From Solidesulfovibrio alcoholivorans DSM 5433 (GTDB lineage: Bacteria > Desulfobacterota > Desulfovibrionia > Desulfovibrionales > Desulfovibrionaceae), in contig NZ_JNJA01000001.1 of assembly GCF_000702665.1 (NCBI RefSeq), forward strand, positions 434,001 through 498,000: a stretch of DNA of 64,000 nt, read 5' to 3'. The stretch's first letter is position 1, and every line of letters starts with the position of its first letter. The notes under the pieces were generated by a model. The model ran no database searches, was not told where the DNA came from, and was given only the letters and a program-made list of their open reading frames with translations. The position numbers and the translations under genes were made by a program. Of this stretch, positions 43,474-52,856 are shown piece after piece.

Positions 43474-45321
43474 ATGGAACGGCAGGTCATGGAGACGGAC
43501 ATCGTCTGCGTCGGATTCGGCCCGGCCATGGGCGGCTTTTTGACGACCCTGGCCCGGGGCATCGTCAACGACGACGGCTCGCCGGTCATGGAGAGCCCGC
43601 TTGCCCCGGGCATGCCGCCGCAGGTCATCTGCTACGAGCGCGCGGACGACCTCGGCGTCGGCGTTTCGGGCGTCGTGTCCAAGGCGCGCGGCATCCGGCT
43701 GAGCTTTCCCGATATGAAGCCCGCCGACGTGCCCCTGTGCGCCCCAATCACCGACGAGAAGGTCGTCTATCTCCTCGACCCCGTGGGCGCGAGCCGCCGG
43801 CCGCTGCTCATGAAGCTCAAGGACAAGGCCATCAAGGCGCTTGGCGAAAGGCTCCCGGGCTACAAGGACATGGCCGTGGAGCTGCCTTATATTCCGCCTT
43901 TCCTGCAAAAGCACGGCGGCATGACCTTCTCCATCGGCCAGTTCAACCAGTGGGTCGCCGGCCAGGTGATGGCCACTGGCGCGGCGCAGGTCTGGCCCGG
44001 CTCGCCCGTGGCCGCGCCGCTGGTCGAAAACCGCAAGGTCGTGGGCGTGCGTCTGGCCGACCAGGGCGTGGACAAGGCCGGCAAGCCCGACGCCGGCTAC
44101 ATGCCCGGCATGGACGTGCGCGCCGCGCTCACGGTCGTCGGCGACGGTCCGGTCGGGCCGGTCGGCCGCGCCATCGACGACATGCGCGGCCTGCCGGCCG
44201 GCAAGCACCAGCGCGACTACGCCGTGGGCATGAAGCTGGTCATCGACCTGCCCGGGCACTGCCCCTGGAAGGAAGGCACGGTCATCCACACCATCGGCTT
44301 CCCCGAACCGGAAATCTTCGGCTTCCTCTACGTGCTGCCCGACCGCACGGCCTCGCTCGGCATTTTCGTGCCCTCCTGGTTCGACAACCCCGTGCGCACC
44401 GCCTACCGCTACCTCCAGCACTGGATGCAGCATCCCTACATCTGGAAGAACATCAAGGGCGGGGAGCTGCGTTCCTTCGGCGCGAAGACGCTCCAGGAAG
44501 CCGGCCGCAACGGCGAACCCTACCTCGTCGGCGACGGCTACGCCCGCATCGGCGAAGGCTCCGGCACCACCAACGTGCTCACGGGCTCGGGCGTGGACGA
44601 GGCCTGGACCTCGGGAGTGCTTTTGGGCGAAGCCGTGGTGCACTTGCTCGAGCAGGGCCTGCCCTTTACCGCCGAGAACCTCGAGCGGACGTACGTCGCC
44701 CGCCGCCGCGCCTCCTGGCTCGACGCCGAGGCGAAGATCGCCGCCCGCTCCCGCGAGGGTTTCGCCTCCGGGTTCCTGCCGGGACTCATTGGCATGGGCA
44801 TCTGCGGCCTGACCAAGGGCGCGCTCTGCTGGCCGGCCGATTCCAAGCCCACGCACAAGCGCATCCCGGGCATCGAGGAATACTACCGCGGCCGCATCCC
44901 CTGCGAGGAGATCGCGACCATCCGCCGGGAGTGCACGGCCAAGGGCCAGGCGCTGCACGACGCGCTCATGGACCGCGCCGGCTGGCCGGCCATCGCCTAC
45001 GACGGCAAGCTGCTGCTTTCCCACCAGGACGCGCTGTTGATTGGCGGCAAGGTGCAGGCCGCGCCGGGCTATGCCGACCACGTCGTCTTCGACGACCCGG
45101 ACACCTGCCGCGCCTGCTGCGAAAAGACCTGCATCGAGGCCTGCTCCGGCCAAGCCATCACCACCAACCCGGAAGACGGCGTGCCGCTTTTCGACCGGGA
45201 AAAATGCGTGCATTGCGGCGCCTGCCTCTGGAACTGCTCCAAGCCCTCCAAGGCCGACCCCGAACGCACCAACATCGTCTTCAAAGCCGCCGCCGGCGGC
45301 CTGCATTCGGCTGAGAACTGA
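43474..45321 (+). CDS. ETF:quinone oxidoreductase-like flavoprotein with Fe-S tail
   Basis: Membrane-associated FAD/Fe-S protein of the ETF-QO/FixC type, expected to pass electrons from ETF to the quinone pool. The 615 residues start with a Rossmann FAD site (DIVCVGFGPAMGGFL, a variant of GxGxxG). They contain the GDGYARIGEGSGTTNVLTGSG region near 350 typical of the FAD-ribityl site, and end with two cysteine clusters, CRACCEKTCIEACSG near 548 and CVHCGACLWNCSKP near 579. Canonical ETF-QO has only the last type, so this one may carry an additional cluster. CGGAGGA before the ATG fixes the start. It lies between the dehydrogenase and the ETF genes, separated from both by repeat-containing gaps. 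Confidence 0.85.
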   Translation: MERQVMETDIVCVGFGPAMGGFLTTLARGIVNDDGSPVMESPLAPGMPPQVICYERADDLGVGVSGVVSKARGIRLSFPDMKPADVPLCAPITDEKVVYLLDPVGASRRPLLMKLKDKAIKALGERLPGYKDMAVELPYIPPFLQKHGGMTFSIGQFNQWVAGQVMATGAAQVWPGSPVAAPLVENRKVVGVRLADQGVDKAGKPDAGYMPGMDVRAALTVVGDGPVGPVGRAIDDMRGLPAGKHQRDYAVGMKLVIDLPGHCPWKEGTVIHTIGFPEPEIFGFLYVLPDRTASLGIFVPSWFDNPVRTAYRYLQHWMQHPYIWKNIKGGELRSFGAKTLQEAGRNGEPYLVGDGYARIGEGSGTTNVLTGSGVDEAWTSGVLLGEAVVHLLEQGLPFTAENLERTYVARRRASWLDAEAKIAARSREGFASGFLPGLIGMGICGLTKGALCWPADSKPTHKRIPGIEEYYRGRIPCEEIATIRRECTAKGQALHDALMDRAGWPAIAYDGKLLLSHQDALLIGGKVQAAPGYADHVVFDDPDTCRACCEKTCIEACSGQAITTNPEDGVPLFDREKCVHCGACLWNCSKPSKADPERTNIVFKAAAGGLHSAEN

Positions 45322-45329
45322 AGAATAAG

Positions 45330-45407
45330 ACCGGGAGAGGCGCTGCCTCTCCCGGACCCTCTCCGCCGGGGGGGATAATCCCCCCCGGCCCCCCTTGATA
45401 GGGGGGT
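45330..45407. repeat. R2-related GC-rich palindrome array, copy h
   Basis: GGGAGAGGCGCTGCCTCTCCC, then GGACCCTCTCC and GGGGGGGATAATCCCCCCC, then CCCCCTTGATAGGGGGG. It lies immediately after the ETF-QO-like stop and resembles copies d and i most closely. Confidence 0.7.
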
Positions 45408-45510
45408 AATAGAGAACACATGGTAATGCTTCTGCCCCTTGGCGGCGGCGCAGCCAGGGAGTATTCCTGGTTGCGCCCCCGAACAGGGATAGCGGTCACA
45501 AAGATAACCT

Positions 45511-45590
45511 TGGGAGTTTTTTGGGAAGGTGGGGGGCCGGGGGGAGGGAACCCTTTTTTGCAAAAAAAGGTTCCCTCACCCCGATTCTCC
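45511..45590. repeat. R1 dispersed hairpin element, copy 2
   Basis: GAGTTTTTTGGGAAGGTGGG, then GGGGAGGGAACCC, T6-GC-A7 and GGTTCCCTCACCCC. It matches copy 1 at 1109-1190 in reverse orientation, including the flank. It lies just before the etfB ribosome site, so it sits in a leader rather than after a gene. Confidence 0.75.
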
Positions 45591-45611
45591 CGCCATCCAA
45601 AAGGAGTGCCT

Positions 45612-46412
45612 ATGTTTCATATCGTCGTATGCGGCGGCATTGTGCCCGATCCGTTGCAGACGCTGGAGCCGGTCAAGGGTCCGACCGGCTGGGGCCTGAA
45701 GAACGAGATGATGCTGCCGTCGATCCTCGATCCGTGGGCGTCGCACGCCCTGTACGAGGCCGCGCATCTGGCCAAGGCCGTTGCCGGCAGCAAGGTCTGG
45801 CTGGTGTCGCTTGGCCCCAAGGCCAAGTTGCAGCAGGTGATGATGACCGTGGGCCAGAAGGCCCCCTTCGAGCTGGTGGTGGCCGACGGTCCGGCCGGCG
45901 GCTTCACGGATTCCTTCGAGGTCGCTGCCGCGCTGGCCACGGCCATCGAGGGCATCGCGGACCTGGACAAGACCAGGCTGCTGGTGTTCGGCGGCTGGCA
46001 GTCGGCCTCGCGCGGCGCGGGCTCCACGCTGCAGATCCTCGGCGAGAAGCTCGGCGTCACTGACCAGTTCCAGGGCGTGGACAAGCTGACCGTGGGTGCG
46101 GACGGCTCCCTCGAGGTCATGGAGCGCGTGGAGGGCGGGGCGTACCTCGTCTCGACCTGCGCCGGCGCGCCGGCGGTGCTCGGCTGGGCCACGGGCGAGT
46201 TGCCCGAGCCGGCCAACAACCCGCAGGTGGGCATGGCCAACATGCGGCTGATCATGCCGGCCCTGCAAAAGGCCAAGCCCGCCGCCCTCGACGCGGCGGC
46301 CATCGACTACAAGTCCGTGGCCGTGCCGGCGCAGAAGCGGGAGACCCGCGTGGTCAAGGATACGCCCGTGGACGAGATCGCCCGGGACATCATCGCCTGG
46401 ATCAACAGCTAG
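45612..46412 (+). CDS. etfB: Electron transfer flavoprotein beta subunit (divergent)
   Basis: Small ETF subunit that holds AMP (or a second FAD in bifurcating types) and docks to partner dehydrogenases. At 266 residues its length is normal. Homology shows in the N-terminal HIVVCGGIVPDPLQTLEPV, the LDPWASHALYEAAHL segment (canonical NPFDExALEEALRL), and LLVFGGWQSASRGAGSTLQILGEKLG where the canonical GkqaxDxDtGqtgpxlA nucleotide loop would be. Divergence from typical EtfB is strong. AAGGAG before the ATG fixes the start. etfA follows after 18 bases. Confidence 0.85.
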   Translation: MFHIVVCGGIVPDPLQTLEPVKGPTGWGLKNEMMLPSILDPWASHALYEAAHLAKAVAGSKVWLVSLGPKAKLQQVMMTVGQKAPFELVVADGPAGGFTDSFEVAAALATAIEGIADLDKTRLLVFGGWQSASRGAGSTLQILGEKLGVTDQFQGVDKLTVGADGSLEVMERVEGGAYLVSTCAGAPAVLGWATGELPEPANNPQVGMANMRLIMPALQKAKPAALDAAAIDYKSVAVPAQKRETRVVKDTPVDEIARDIIAWINS

Positions 46413-46430
46413 GGCAGGAGGCCGATTCGC

Positions 46431-47456
46431 ATGGAAACCATACTCTTTCTCGCTCCTGTCGAGGCTGACGGCGGCGTGTCCAAGGCCTCCCGCGAGGCCC
46501 TGACCGCGGCCAAGGCCCTGGCCGAGGGCCTGGGCGCGCCGCTTTCCGTGGGCCTTTTCGGCGCGGACGCTGCCGTCGCGGCCAAGGCCCTTGCGGCCTG
46601 CGGCGCGGCGAGCTTTCACGGCGTGTCCGGCGAGGCTTTTAGCGTGCCGCGCTACGCCACCGACGTCGCGGTCATGGAAGCGCTGTGCAAGGACGCCGGC
46701 GCGACCATCGTGATCGCCGCCGACGATTCCCGCGCCTCCCGCGCCCTGCCGGGCGTGGCCGCGCGCCTGGGCGGGCGCATCGACGCCCATGTGACCGCCG
46801 TCGCGGTCAAGGACGGCGCGGTGGTGGCCACGCGCGGCTATTACCGCCAGCGCATGCAGGCCGAGCTGACCCGCGCCGCGCGGCCCTGGTGCCTGACCGT
46901 TTCCGCCGGCTGCTACGCCGCCTGGGACGGCGCGCCGGGCGACGCGGCCGTGGTGGCCGCAGACGTGCCCATGACGGACGCGCTCACCCGCACCACGGTC
47001 AAGGCGCTGCTTGCGCCCGCGGCCGACGAGCAGACCATCCGCCCGGACGCCAGGCTCCTGTTCGTCGCCGGCGCGGGCTGGACCAAGAAACAGGCCGACG
47101 GCGCGCCGCATACGGCCGAGGCCGGCGAACTGATCCTCGGGTTTTTGGGCAGGTCCAAGGCGTCGCTTGGCAGCAGCAAGTCCCTCGTGGACATGGGTGG
47201 CGAGGGCGAGGCGGTGCTGCCTTTCCTCACCCACCTGCACCAGGTCGGCCAGACCGGCGCGACGCCGCGCCATCCCAAGGGCCTGGCCACCTGCTGCCAC
47301 GGCGAGGAACCGCACGTGGTCGGCTGGCGTTTCATCGCCGAGCGCCGCGCCGTCAACCTGGACCCCTCCTGCGGCTGGGCCCAGGGCAAGGCCGACGTGC
47401 TTTACGTGGCCGACGCCTTCGCGGTCATGAAGAAGGTCAACGAGTTGCTCGGCTAG
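46431..47456 (+). CDS. etfA: Electron transfer flavoprotein alpha subunit (divergent)
   Basis: Large ETF subunit holding the electron-carrying FAD. The 341 residues have an N-terminal alpha/beta domain (residues 1-190) and a C-terminal FAD domain. In the latter GSSKSLVDMGG near 244 and HQVGQTGATPRHPKGLATCC near 264-283 correspond to the canonical R-AAVDxG and QVGQTGxxVxPxLY segments. The usual GISGAIQH flavin loop is replaced by CHGEEPHVVG, while AVNLDPSCGWAQGKADVLYVAD keeps the AINxDxxAPIFxxADY pattern. AGGAGG precedes the ATG. It is last in the cluster and followed by a strong terminator. Confidence 0.87.
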   Translation: METILFLAPVEADGGVSKASREALTAAKALAEGLGAPLSVGLFGADAAVAAKALAACGAASFHGVSGEAFSVPRYATDVAVMEALCKDAGATIVIAADDSRASRALPGVAARLGGRIDAHVTAVAVKDGAVVATRGYYRQRMQAELTRAARPWCLTVSAGCYAAWDGAPGDAAVVAADVPMTDALTRTTVKALLAPAADEQTIRPDARLLFVAGAGWTKKQADGAPHTAEAGELILGFLGRSKASLGSSKSLVDMGGEGEAVLPFLTHLHQVGQTGATPRHPKGLATCCHGEEPHVVGWRFIAERRAVNLDPSCGWAQGKADVLYVADAFAVMKKVNELLG

Positions 47457-47482
47457 GCGGCGTTTCCCCGAACCGAAGAATA

Positions 47483-47517
47483 CGGGCGGACCCTGCGGGG
47501 TTCGCCCGTTTTTTTGT
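47483..47517 (+). terminator. Intrinsic terminator of the ETF cluster
   Basis: A CGGGCG-rich stem with a short loop (CGGGCGGACCC-TGC-GGGGTTCGCCCG) followed by seven T, 27 bases after the etfA stop. Confidence 0.88.
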
Positions 47518-47527
47518 GCCCGCACGG

Positions 47528-47567
47528 GGAAAACAAAACGGCCGGGAACGCGCGCGTTCCCGGCCGT
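47528..47567 (-). terminator. Intrinsic terminator of the hisI-hisG operon
   Basis: A perfect 13-bp stem (47555-47567 with 47538-47550, loop CGCG) followed on the minus strand by TTTGTTTTCC. It starts 25 bases after the hisG stop and is back to back with the ETF terminator. Confidence 0.88.
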
Positions 47568-47591
47568 ATCTCCGCCTGGGCGGATAAAGGG

Positions 47592-48482
47592 CTAGATGAC
47601 CTTGTTGAGGGCGTATTCGATGATGCCCTCGGCGCCGAGGTCGTGCAGCTTGGGGATGAGGTCGCGCACGGTGCCTTCGGCCACGACGATTTCGATGGAC
47701 AGCCAGTTCTTGTTGTAGAGGTTGGCCACCGTCGGCGAGGTGAGGCTCGGCAGCAGGGCCATGATCTGGGGCATCTTCTCCTCGGGCACGTTCATCTTGA
47801 GCCCGACGAGGCCTTCGGCGCACAGCGCGCCCTGGAGCAGCATGTTGAGGACCTCGATCTTGCGGCGCTTGAACGGGTCTTCCCAGGACTTCTTGTTGGC
47901 GATGAGCTGGGTGTTGGTGAGCAGCAGTTCGGAGATGATGCGAAGCCCATGGGCCTTGATCGTGGTGCCGGTCTCGGTCACCTCGACGATGGCGTCGGCC
48001 AGGCCTTCGACCACCTTGGCCTCGGTCGCGCCCCAGGAGAATTCCACTTCCACGGGCACGCCCGCGCCGGCGAAATACTGCTTGGTGAAGTTGACGAGCT
48101 CGGTGGCGATTTTCTTGCCGGCCAGATCCTCGGGGCGCTTGTAGGGCGAATCCGCGGCCACGGCCAGGACCCAGCGGGCCGGCCGGTTGCTGACCTTGGA
48201 GTAGACCAGGTCGGAGACGACGACCACGTCGGACTCGTTTTCGAGAATCCAGTCCTTGCCGGTCAGGCCGCAGTCGAGGGTTCCGGATTCGACGTAGCGG
48301 GACATCTCCTGGGCGCGGCACATGGAGCAGGTGAGTTCGGGGTCGTTTATCTCGGGGAAGTAGTTGCGGTGGTGCATCCGGATTTTCCAGCCGGATTTCT
48401 CGAACAGCGCGATGGTGGCGTCCTGGAGGGAGCCTTTGGGGATGCCGAGTTTGAGCATCTTGGTGTTATTGTTGTCGGACAT
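47592..48482 (-). CDS. hisG: ATP phosphoribosyltransferase, long form
   Basis: First step of histidine synthesis: ATP plus PRPP gives phosphoribosyl-ATP. At 296 residues it is the long HisG type with a C-terminal ACT-like regulatory domain (from about 220: [24 protein letters not shown]), so feedback inhibition by histidine is expected and no HisZ is needed. The N-terminal [21 protein letters not shown] is the family signature, [10 protein letters not shown] near 70 lies in the active-site region, and [14 protein letters not shown] near 165 is the PRPP-binding loop. Its ATG directly follows the hisI stop, so the two are coupled. Confidence 0.95.
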   Translation of the reverse strand: MSDNNNTKMLKLGIPKGSLQDATIALFEKSGWKIRMHHRNYFPEINDPELTCSMCRAQEMSRYVESGTLDCGLTGKDWILENESDVVVVSDLVYSKVSNRPARWVLAVAADSPYKRPEDLAGKKIATELVNFTKQYFAGAGVPVEVEFSWGATEAKVVEGLADAIVEVTETGTTIKAHGLRIISELLLTNTQLIANKKSWEDPFKRRKIEVLNMLLQGALCAEGLVGLKMNVPEEKMPQIMALLPSLTSPTVANLYNKNWLSIEIVVAEGTVRDLIPKLHDLGAEGIIEYALNKVI

Positions 48483-48860
48483 TTATTTATAGACCTCCTT
48501 GGGATCGAAGACCATGGGGGAGCAGACGCGCTCCTCGCCGTCACTGGTCAGCTCGGTGTAGAAACAGGATTTGCGCCCCGTATGGCAGGCCGCGCCGCCG
48601 ATCTGCTCCACGAGCACCAGGATGGTGTCGGCGTCGCAGTCCAGGCGCACGGACTTGACTTTTTGCACGTGTCCGGAGGTGCCACCCTTGTGCCAGAGTT
48701 TCTGGCGGCTGCGGCTGTAGTAATGCACTTCGCCGGTCTCGAGGGTTTTGTCGTAGGCCTCTTCGTTCATGTAGGCCATCATGAGCACCTCTCCGGTGCA
48801 GGCTTCCTGGGCGATGGCGGGGACGAGGCCGCCGCACTTCGTGAAATCGGGTCGTTTCAT
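48483..48860 (-). CDS. hisI: Phosphoribosyl-AMP cyclohydrolase
   Basis: Third step of histidine synthesis, hydrolysing the adenine ring of phosphoribosyl-AMP. The 125-residue stand-alone HisI lacks the HisE pyrophosphohydrolase part. Landmarks are [37 protein letters not shown] (36-76), [13 protein letters not shown] with metal-binding Asp residues, and the zinc cysteines in [21 protein letters not shown] 48860 with AAGGA upstream is chosen; an in-frame ATG seven codons earlier is unlikely. The stop abuts the hisG start with no spacer. Confidence 0.95.
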   Translation of the reverse strand: MKRPDFTKCGGLVPAIAQEACTGEVLMMAYMNEEAYDKTLETGEVHYYSRSRQKLWHKGGTSGHVQKVKSVRLDCDADTILVLVEQIGGAACHTGRKSCFYTELTSDGEERVCSPMVFDPKEVYK

Positions 48861-48955
48861 GGAGGGATTCCTTATGCCCATTTTTTGCGCGAAAAAGGAG
48901 AGCTAGCTTAACGAAACGGCAAATAGGTGACAAGCGCCGCGTGTGCGGCCGAATT

Positions 48956-50008
48956 TTATGCGCCGTCGTCCGCGGGGCATGCCGCTTCCGCCCGCAACTG
49001 GCCGCAGGCCGCCGCGATGTCCGCTCCCTTGCTCTTGCGCACCGTCGCCACAAGCCCCTTTGCCTTCAGGATTTCCTGGAAGGCGAATACCCGCTCCGGG
49101 GAAGGCTGGCGAAACGGCAGCCCCGGCGTCGCATTGTACACGATCAGGTTCACCTTGGCCTTCACGCGCGAAAGCAGCCGCACGAGTTCCCGGGCGTCGG
49201 CGTCCGCGTCGTTGACCCCGGACAGCAGCAGATACTCGAACGTCAGCGACTCCCGGGGCTTGAGCGGAATCTGCCGCAAGAGCTCGATCAATTCATCAAG
49301 CGGCAGCTTGGCCGCGCCGGGCATGATCCGCTCGCGCTGCTCCTGCGTGGGCGCGTGCAGCGACACCGCCAGCGCACACAACCCCGTCTTCCCGAGGTCG
49401 AGCAGATGCCGCTTCACCCCGGCCGTGGACACCGTGATGCGCCGGCTGGAAAAATCGAGCCCCTGCGGATGGTGCAGCGACTCCAGCGTCTTGATGAGGT
49501 TCTCGTAATTGAGCAACGGCTCGCCCATGCCCATGAACACGAGGTTGCGCAGCGCAAGGGGTTCGCCCTTGTTAAGCAGATACTGCCGCGCCACCAGCAC
49601 CTGCCCGAGCATCTCCCCGGGCGTCATGTTGCGCTTAAACCCGAGCATCCCAGTGGCGCAAAAGCCGCAGCCCATGGCGCAGCCCACCTGCGTGGACAGG
49701 CAGCCTGTGTAATGGTCCTTCTCGGGAATGAGCACGCACTCGACAGCCTCGCCGTCGGCAAGCCCGAGCAGAAACTTCACCGTGCCGTCCTCGCTCTCGC
49801 GCACGCGCACGACCTCGGGCCAGACGATGTCCGCCGCCTCGGCCAGCTTCGCCCGCAACGCCTTGGACACGTCGGTCATGAGCGCGATGTCGCGGCAGCC
49901 CTTCTGCCACAGCCACTGCCAGACCTGGCGCGCGCGGTACGGCGGCTCGCCAAGCGAGACGATCAGGGTTTCAAGCTCGTGGAAGGTCAGGTCAATCAAG
50001 TTCGTCAT
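48956..50008 (-). CDS. rlmN: Dual-specificity 23S rRNA/tRNA adenine-C2 methyltransferase
   Basis: Radical SAM methyltransferase that methylates C2 of A2503 in 23S rRNA and A37 in some tRNAs. The 350 residues match the family: N-terminal accessory domain (LIDLTFHELETLIVSLGEPPYRARQVWQWL), the 4Fe-4S motif C110-x3-C114-x2-C117 in CAMGCGFCATG, GMGEPLLNY near 185 (SAM contact), and the C-terminal ACGQL Cys that forms the protein-methyl intermediate. ATG 50008 is the likely start; ATG 50026 is six codons upstream and neither has a strong ribosome site. It lies upstream of hisI with 95 bases between, possibly separate. Confidence 0.94.
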   Translation of the reverse strand: MTNLIDLTFHELETLIVSLGEPPYRARQVWQWLWQKGCRDIALMTDVSKALRAKLAEAADIVWPEVVRVRESEDGTVKFLLGLADGEAVECVLIPEKDHYTGCLSTQVGCAMGCGFCATGMLGFKRNMTPGEMLGQVLVARQYLLNKGEPLALRNLVFMGMGEPLLNYENLIKTLESLHHPQGLDFSSRRITVSTAGVKRHLLDLGKTGLCALAVSLHAPTQEQRERIMPGAAKLPLDELIELLRQIPLKPRESLTFEYLLLSGVNDADADARELVRLLSRVKAKVNLIVYNATPGLPFRQPSPERVFAFQEILKAKGLVATVRKSKGADIAAACGQLRAEAACPADDGA

Positions 50009-50051
50009 AGCGGTGTCTGGCGACATATGCCCGGGTATCCCCCCACGCGGA

Positions 50052-52076
50052 TCACGGTGTTGCACGAAGCGCGACGATCTCGTTGAGACCGGCGCCCCGG
50101 CCCTTGAAGGACAGGATGTCGATACGCATGGCATCGACGGTAATAGGTCTTTCTAACTTGTATGGCGTCCATTCAGGGTGTTGGTGCAGCGTGAGCGTGT
50201 CCGAAAACACCACTTTCCCTTCGTTGTAAAGCGAAAGTCGAACGGTTTCCGTGGAGCGGTCAAATTGGATGCCGTTGTTGGTGTTGAGCAGGCGCACTTC
50301 GGCGACTGGCTCGGGTTTGGAGAACGCGATGTCCAGCGCGCCAAGCTTACCTTCCGGCAACAGCCAGTAGTCGTGGCAGACGTCTTCCGTGACGCTGTAG
50401 TCCGCTACGTTGCCGGGAGCGAAGTCCGTGTTGTTTACATTGCTGGTGTCTTGTGCGGTAATTTCTGAGAATTCGATTATATTGTTTAGAAGTTTCGATG
50501 AGCGATCATTGCGAATGTATATGGCAGGACATTGTGAATGAGAAAATTTTTTGTTTGTAAGCAAGGTGTAGTCGGACGTTACGGTACCATATAGTTTTTG
50601 GAAAATTTGAATTCCTTGTAAGCTTGAATTGTTAAATCCAAAGCTATGCTTGGTAACTCCATCGATGATAAAATCAGGTTGTGTTCGCTGAAAGTCTTTC
50701 AAAAAGCGACTTCGGAAATATTCGCGTAAGGGTGATGGGACGATCTGTGCAAAAGTATGCGTCTCTCGGGTTGCAGGCGTTGCTGGCGTGAGGGCATACC
50801 ACTGGGGCATCCATCCCCAGATAAGTATGCTGTCAGTTTTTTTTATATTTAACCACGAAAATATATTTTGATTGTTGAACGTGGCAGAGGTGTGGAGTGG
50901 TGTGGTGTGCGGCCCGAAGTGACGTATCTTTCCAGTTAGTGAATGTGCTAAAGGCTCTGCAATAAGATAAAAACAAAAGATGAATGCACAAATCAAGTAA
51001 TATATGCTTGGTCTATTGTGGTAAAAGAGAGAAATATGAATTGCGCTTGTGAAAAGAAGTAGCATGGGTAGTATAAACGTGAGGTAGTGGGGGAATAAAT
51101 TGCCAGGTTTTATTGTGCAAAAAGAAGAGACAAGAACCAAAATAAAATAATACGTTATTAAAACCTTTGTATTGGTACTTGTTCTATCGATTAGAATAAA
51201 CCTATAGACAATGGCGGCTATGCAGAGGGCTAGGCAAAAGTAAATAATATTTAGAAAAAAGTTATCGAATGCTAAAAGTCGATGAAAATTAAATAAAGAT
51301 AAGCTGAATTCAGAGTATTTTAGACCCCATAGAATATAGCTATTGAAAAAGTCTGTGCCTGAATCAGTTACATATGTTAAGATAAATATTGGAATTGTCG
51401 GTATAATCGTTCCAGCAAAGAGGGATAAAATCAAAGCAATTTTTTTTGAAGGATAACGAAAGCATACTACAATAAGACAAAATATAAAAACGGTAAGCGC
51501 AATGGGAACGGCCTGAAGTTTAGAAAAAAAGACTGATGCTAAACAGAACCCAACTGTAAAACACGAAAAGAATGAAGATCTAGTTGGTAATTGAGAAAGA
51601 AAGAGCGACACAGAAGAAAAATTTGCCAACAAAATAAGAGTAAGCGGTAAAATTTCGCTATTATAATGCAGGAAGTCTGGATGGTTTGTTGCCGCAAAAA
51701 ATAAACAAAAAAAAGTGGAGAAAATTATGGCAGATGAAATGCCCGAAGCTTTTTTTATGGTGAAGAAAAGTAAAATTGTAGACAACAAAAGGTAGCAAAA
51801 AGCAGTAATTCGCAGAGTGGAATAGGTGACGTCTTTGTGGAAAAGATAAGGCCAGCATGCGCTTAGGGAGTGCAAAAATCCACATGTGGTGCCATCGAGG
51901 ACATTCCAGCCAATACCATAGCGTTTGATGAGGAGCGCATTTGCTGCAACTTGAGCTTCATCTGGGTTTAACGAAAATGGGTAAATTATCGACGCGTAGC
52001 GTCCATAGCCAAGAATACATGCAGTTAAAATGATAAATAAAAAGCTCAAAATAACGTGTTTCGATTCAACTCTCAT
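50052..52076 (-). CDS. Polytopic membrane protein, glycosyltransferase GT-C/PMT-like, with C-terminal discoidin-like domain
   Basis: Probable lipid-linked sugar transferase, by architecture. The 674 residues start with a span (about 5-25), then a luminal loop with FSLNPDEAQVAANALL, where the Asp-Glu resembles the first-loop acidic motif of GT-C enzymes. About ten more spans follow to about residue 385. A soluble region of about 290 residues ends in a beta-rich module (DIAFSKPEPVAEVRLLNTNN through PYKLERPITVDAMRIDI) similar to F5/8-type C (discoidin) domains. The membrane part is AT-rich while the last 130 codons return to local GC content. GGAGAGG six bases before ATG 52076 fixes the start. 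Donor and acceptor unknown. Confidence 0.7.
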   Translation of the reverse strand: MRVESKHVILSFLFIILTACILGYGRYASIIYPFSLNPDEAQVAANALLIKRYGIGWNVLDGTTCGFLHSLSACWPYLFHKDVTYSTLRITAFCYLLLSTILLFFTIKKASGISSAIIFSTFFCLFFAATNHPDFLHYNSEILPLTLILLANFSSVSLFLSQLPTRSSFFSCFTVGFCLASVFFSKLQAVPIALTVFIFCLIVVCFRYPSKKIALILSLFAGTIIPTIPIFILTYVTDSGTDFFNSYILWGLKYSEFSLSLFNFHRLLAFDNFFLNIIYFCLALCIAAIVYRFILIDRTSTNTKVLITYYFILVLVSSFCTIKPGNLFPHYLTFILPMLLLFTSAIHISLFYHNRPSIYYLICAFIFCFYLIAEPLAHSLTGKIRHFGPHTTPLHTSATFNNQNIFSWLNIKKTDSILIWGWMPQWYALTPATPATRETHTFAQIVPSPLREYFRSRFLKDFQRTQPDFIIDGVTKHSFGFNNSSLQGIQIFQKLYGTVTSDYTLLTNKKFSHSQCPAIYIRNDRSSKLLNNIIEFSEITAQDTSNVNNTDFAPGNVADYSVTEDVCHDYWLLPEGKLGALDIAFSKPEPVAEVRLLNTNNGIQFDRSTETVRLSLYNEGKVVFSDTLTLHQHPEWTPYKLERPITVDAMRIDILSFKGRGAGLNEIVALRATP

Positions 52077-52121
52077 AAAAAACCTCTCCATTCCTATTGC
52101 CAGTAAGAATGGGCGATGTTT

Positions 52122-52856
52122 TTATACTTTTTGTGCTACTGCAAATACGCTCAATCCTGCAACTTTATTATTTAAATACTGCAACATAATACTTTCTAAT
52201 TTGTTTATTTGAAAAAAACAATTGTTTATCAATGGAGTGAGCGTGCGGAGATCCGATCTTGATTGCCTTGTAGGTGACGCCCATTGGCGTATTCGCAACA
52301 GAAGGCGATGTATAGCTGCTATAGGAAAAAGAAACCCATAGCAATATGTTGTACGAATAGTTTTTAATTGAACACTTTCCAAGAGTCCCTCTAAACTAGT
52401 CAAGGTATAGCGACGCTTGTGCTCTAAGAAGGTATCATGTGGTCCCCACAGCCACTGGAATGCAGGTACACAGATGAGAAAAATTGTCCCTTTTTTTGCA
52501 TTGAGCGAAATGGTTGTGAGAAATTCTTTATCGTTCTCAATGTGCTCAATAATATCTATAAGTAAAATTAAGTCACAGTTATAATCTTTTTCAGTGATGT
52601 TTTTTCGATAAAAAATGTGCTTCCCGGCATGTATCTCATCAGCTTCATGAGAATAATATAAGTCGTAGCAAGTAGCTTTTTTTGCTTCAGTCGTTTCCAA
52701 AAGATTTTTTGAAAAAAGACCAGAACCAGCGCCGATATCGAGAATGCTGTTAAATACTTTGTTGGGGAGGAGGCTGTTTATAAACGACAATTTTGAGCAA
52801 TAGTACCAGTGTGTAGAGACGGAATCCTCCAGTATATCAATCTCTTTCAGGTCCAT
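52122..52856 (-). CDS. Class I SAM-dependent methyltransferase
   Basis: Small-molecule or glycan methyltransferase of the UbiG/methyltransf_11-like group. The 244 residues contain motif I ILDIGAGSGLFSKNLL (near 40), the DLYYSHEADE segment for ribose contacts, and CDLILLIDIIEHIENDKEFL (near 98), which carries the IEHI signature, followed by an HKRRYT segment typical of the family. The gene is AT-rich. The first 20 bases overlap the end of the GT2 gene, suggesting coupling; a TTG six codons upstream is a weaker alternative start. Substrate unknown, but position implies a glycan or lipid-linked sugar. Confidence 0.82.
   Translation of the reverse strand: MDLKEIDILEDSVSTHWYYCSKLSFINSLLPNKVFNSILDIGAGSGLFSKNLLETTEAKKATCYDLYYSHEADEIHAGKHIFYRKNITEKDYNCDLILLIDIIEHIENDKEFLTTISLNAKKGTIFLICVPAFQWLWGPHDTFLEHKRRYTLTSLEGLLESVQLKTIRTTYCYGFLFPIAAIHRLLLRIRQWASPTRQSRSDLRTLTPLINNCFFQINKLESIMLQYLNNKVAGLSVFAVAQKV

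Noticed and set aside
40897..45306. Very long minus-strand open frame joining the FapA-like gene to DNA opposite the dehydrogenase and ETF-QO-like genes
   Set aside because: Only the last 370 codons (39784-40896) show family features; the remainder is antisense to two well-supported plus-strand genes.
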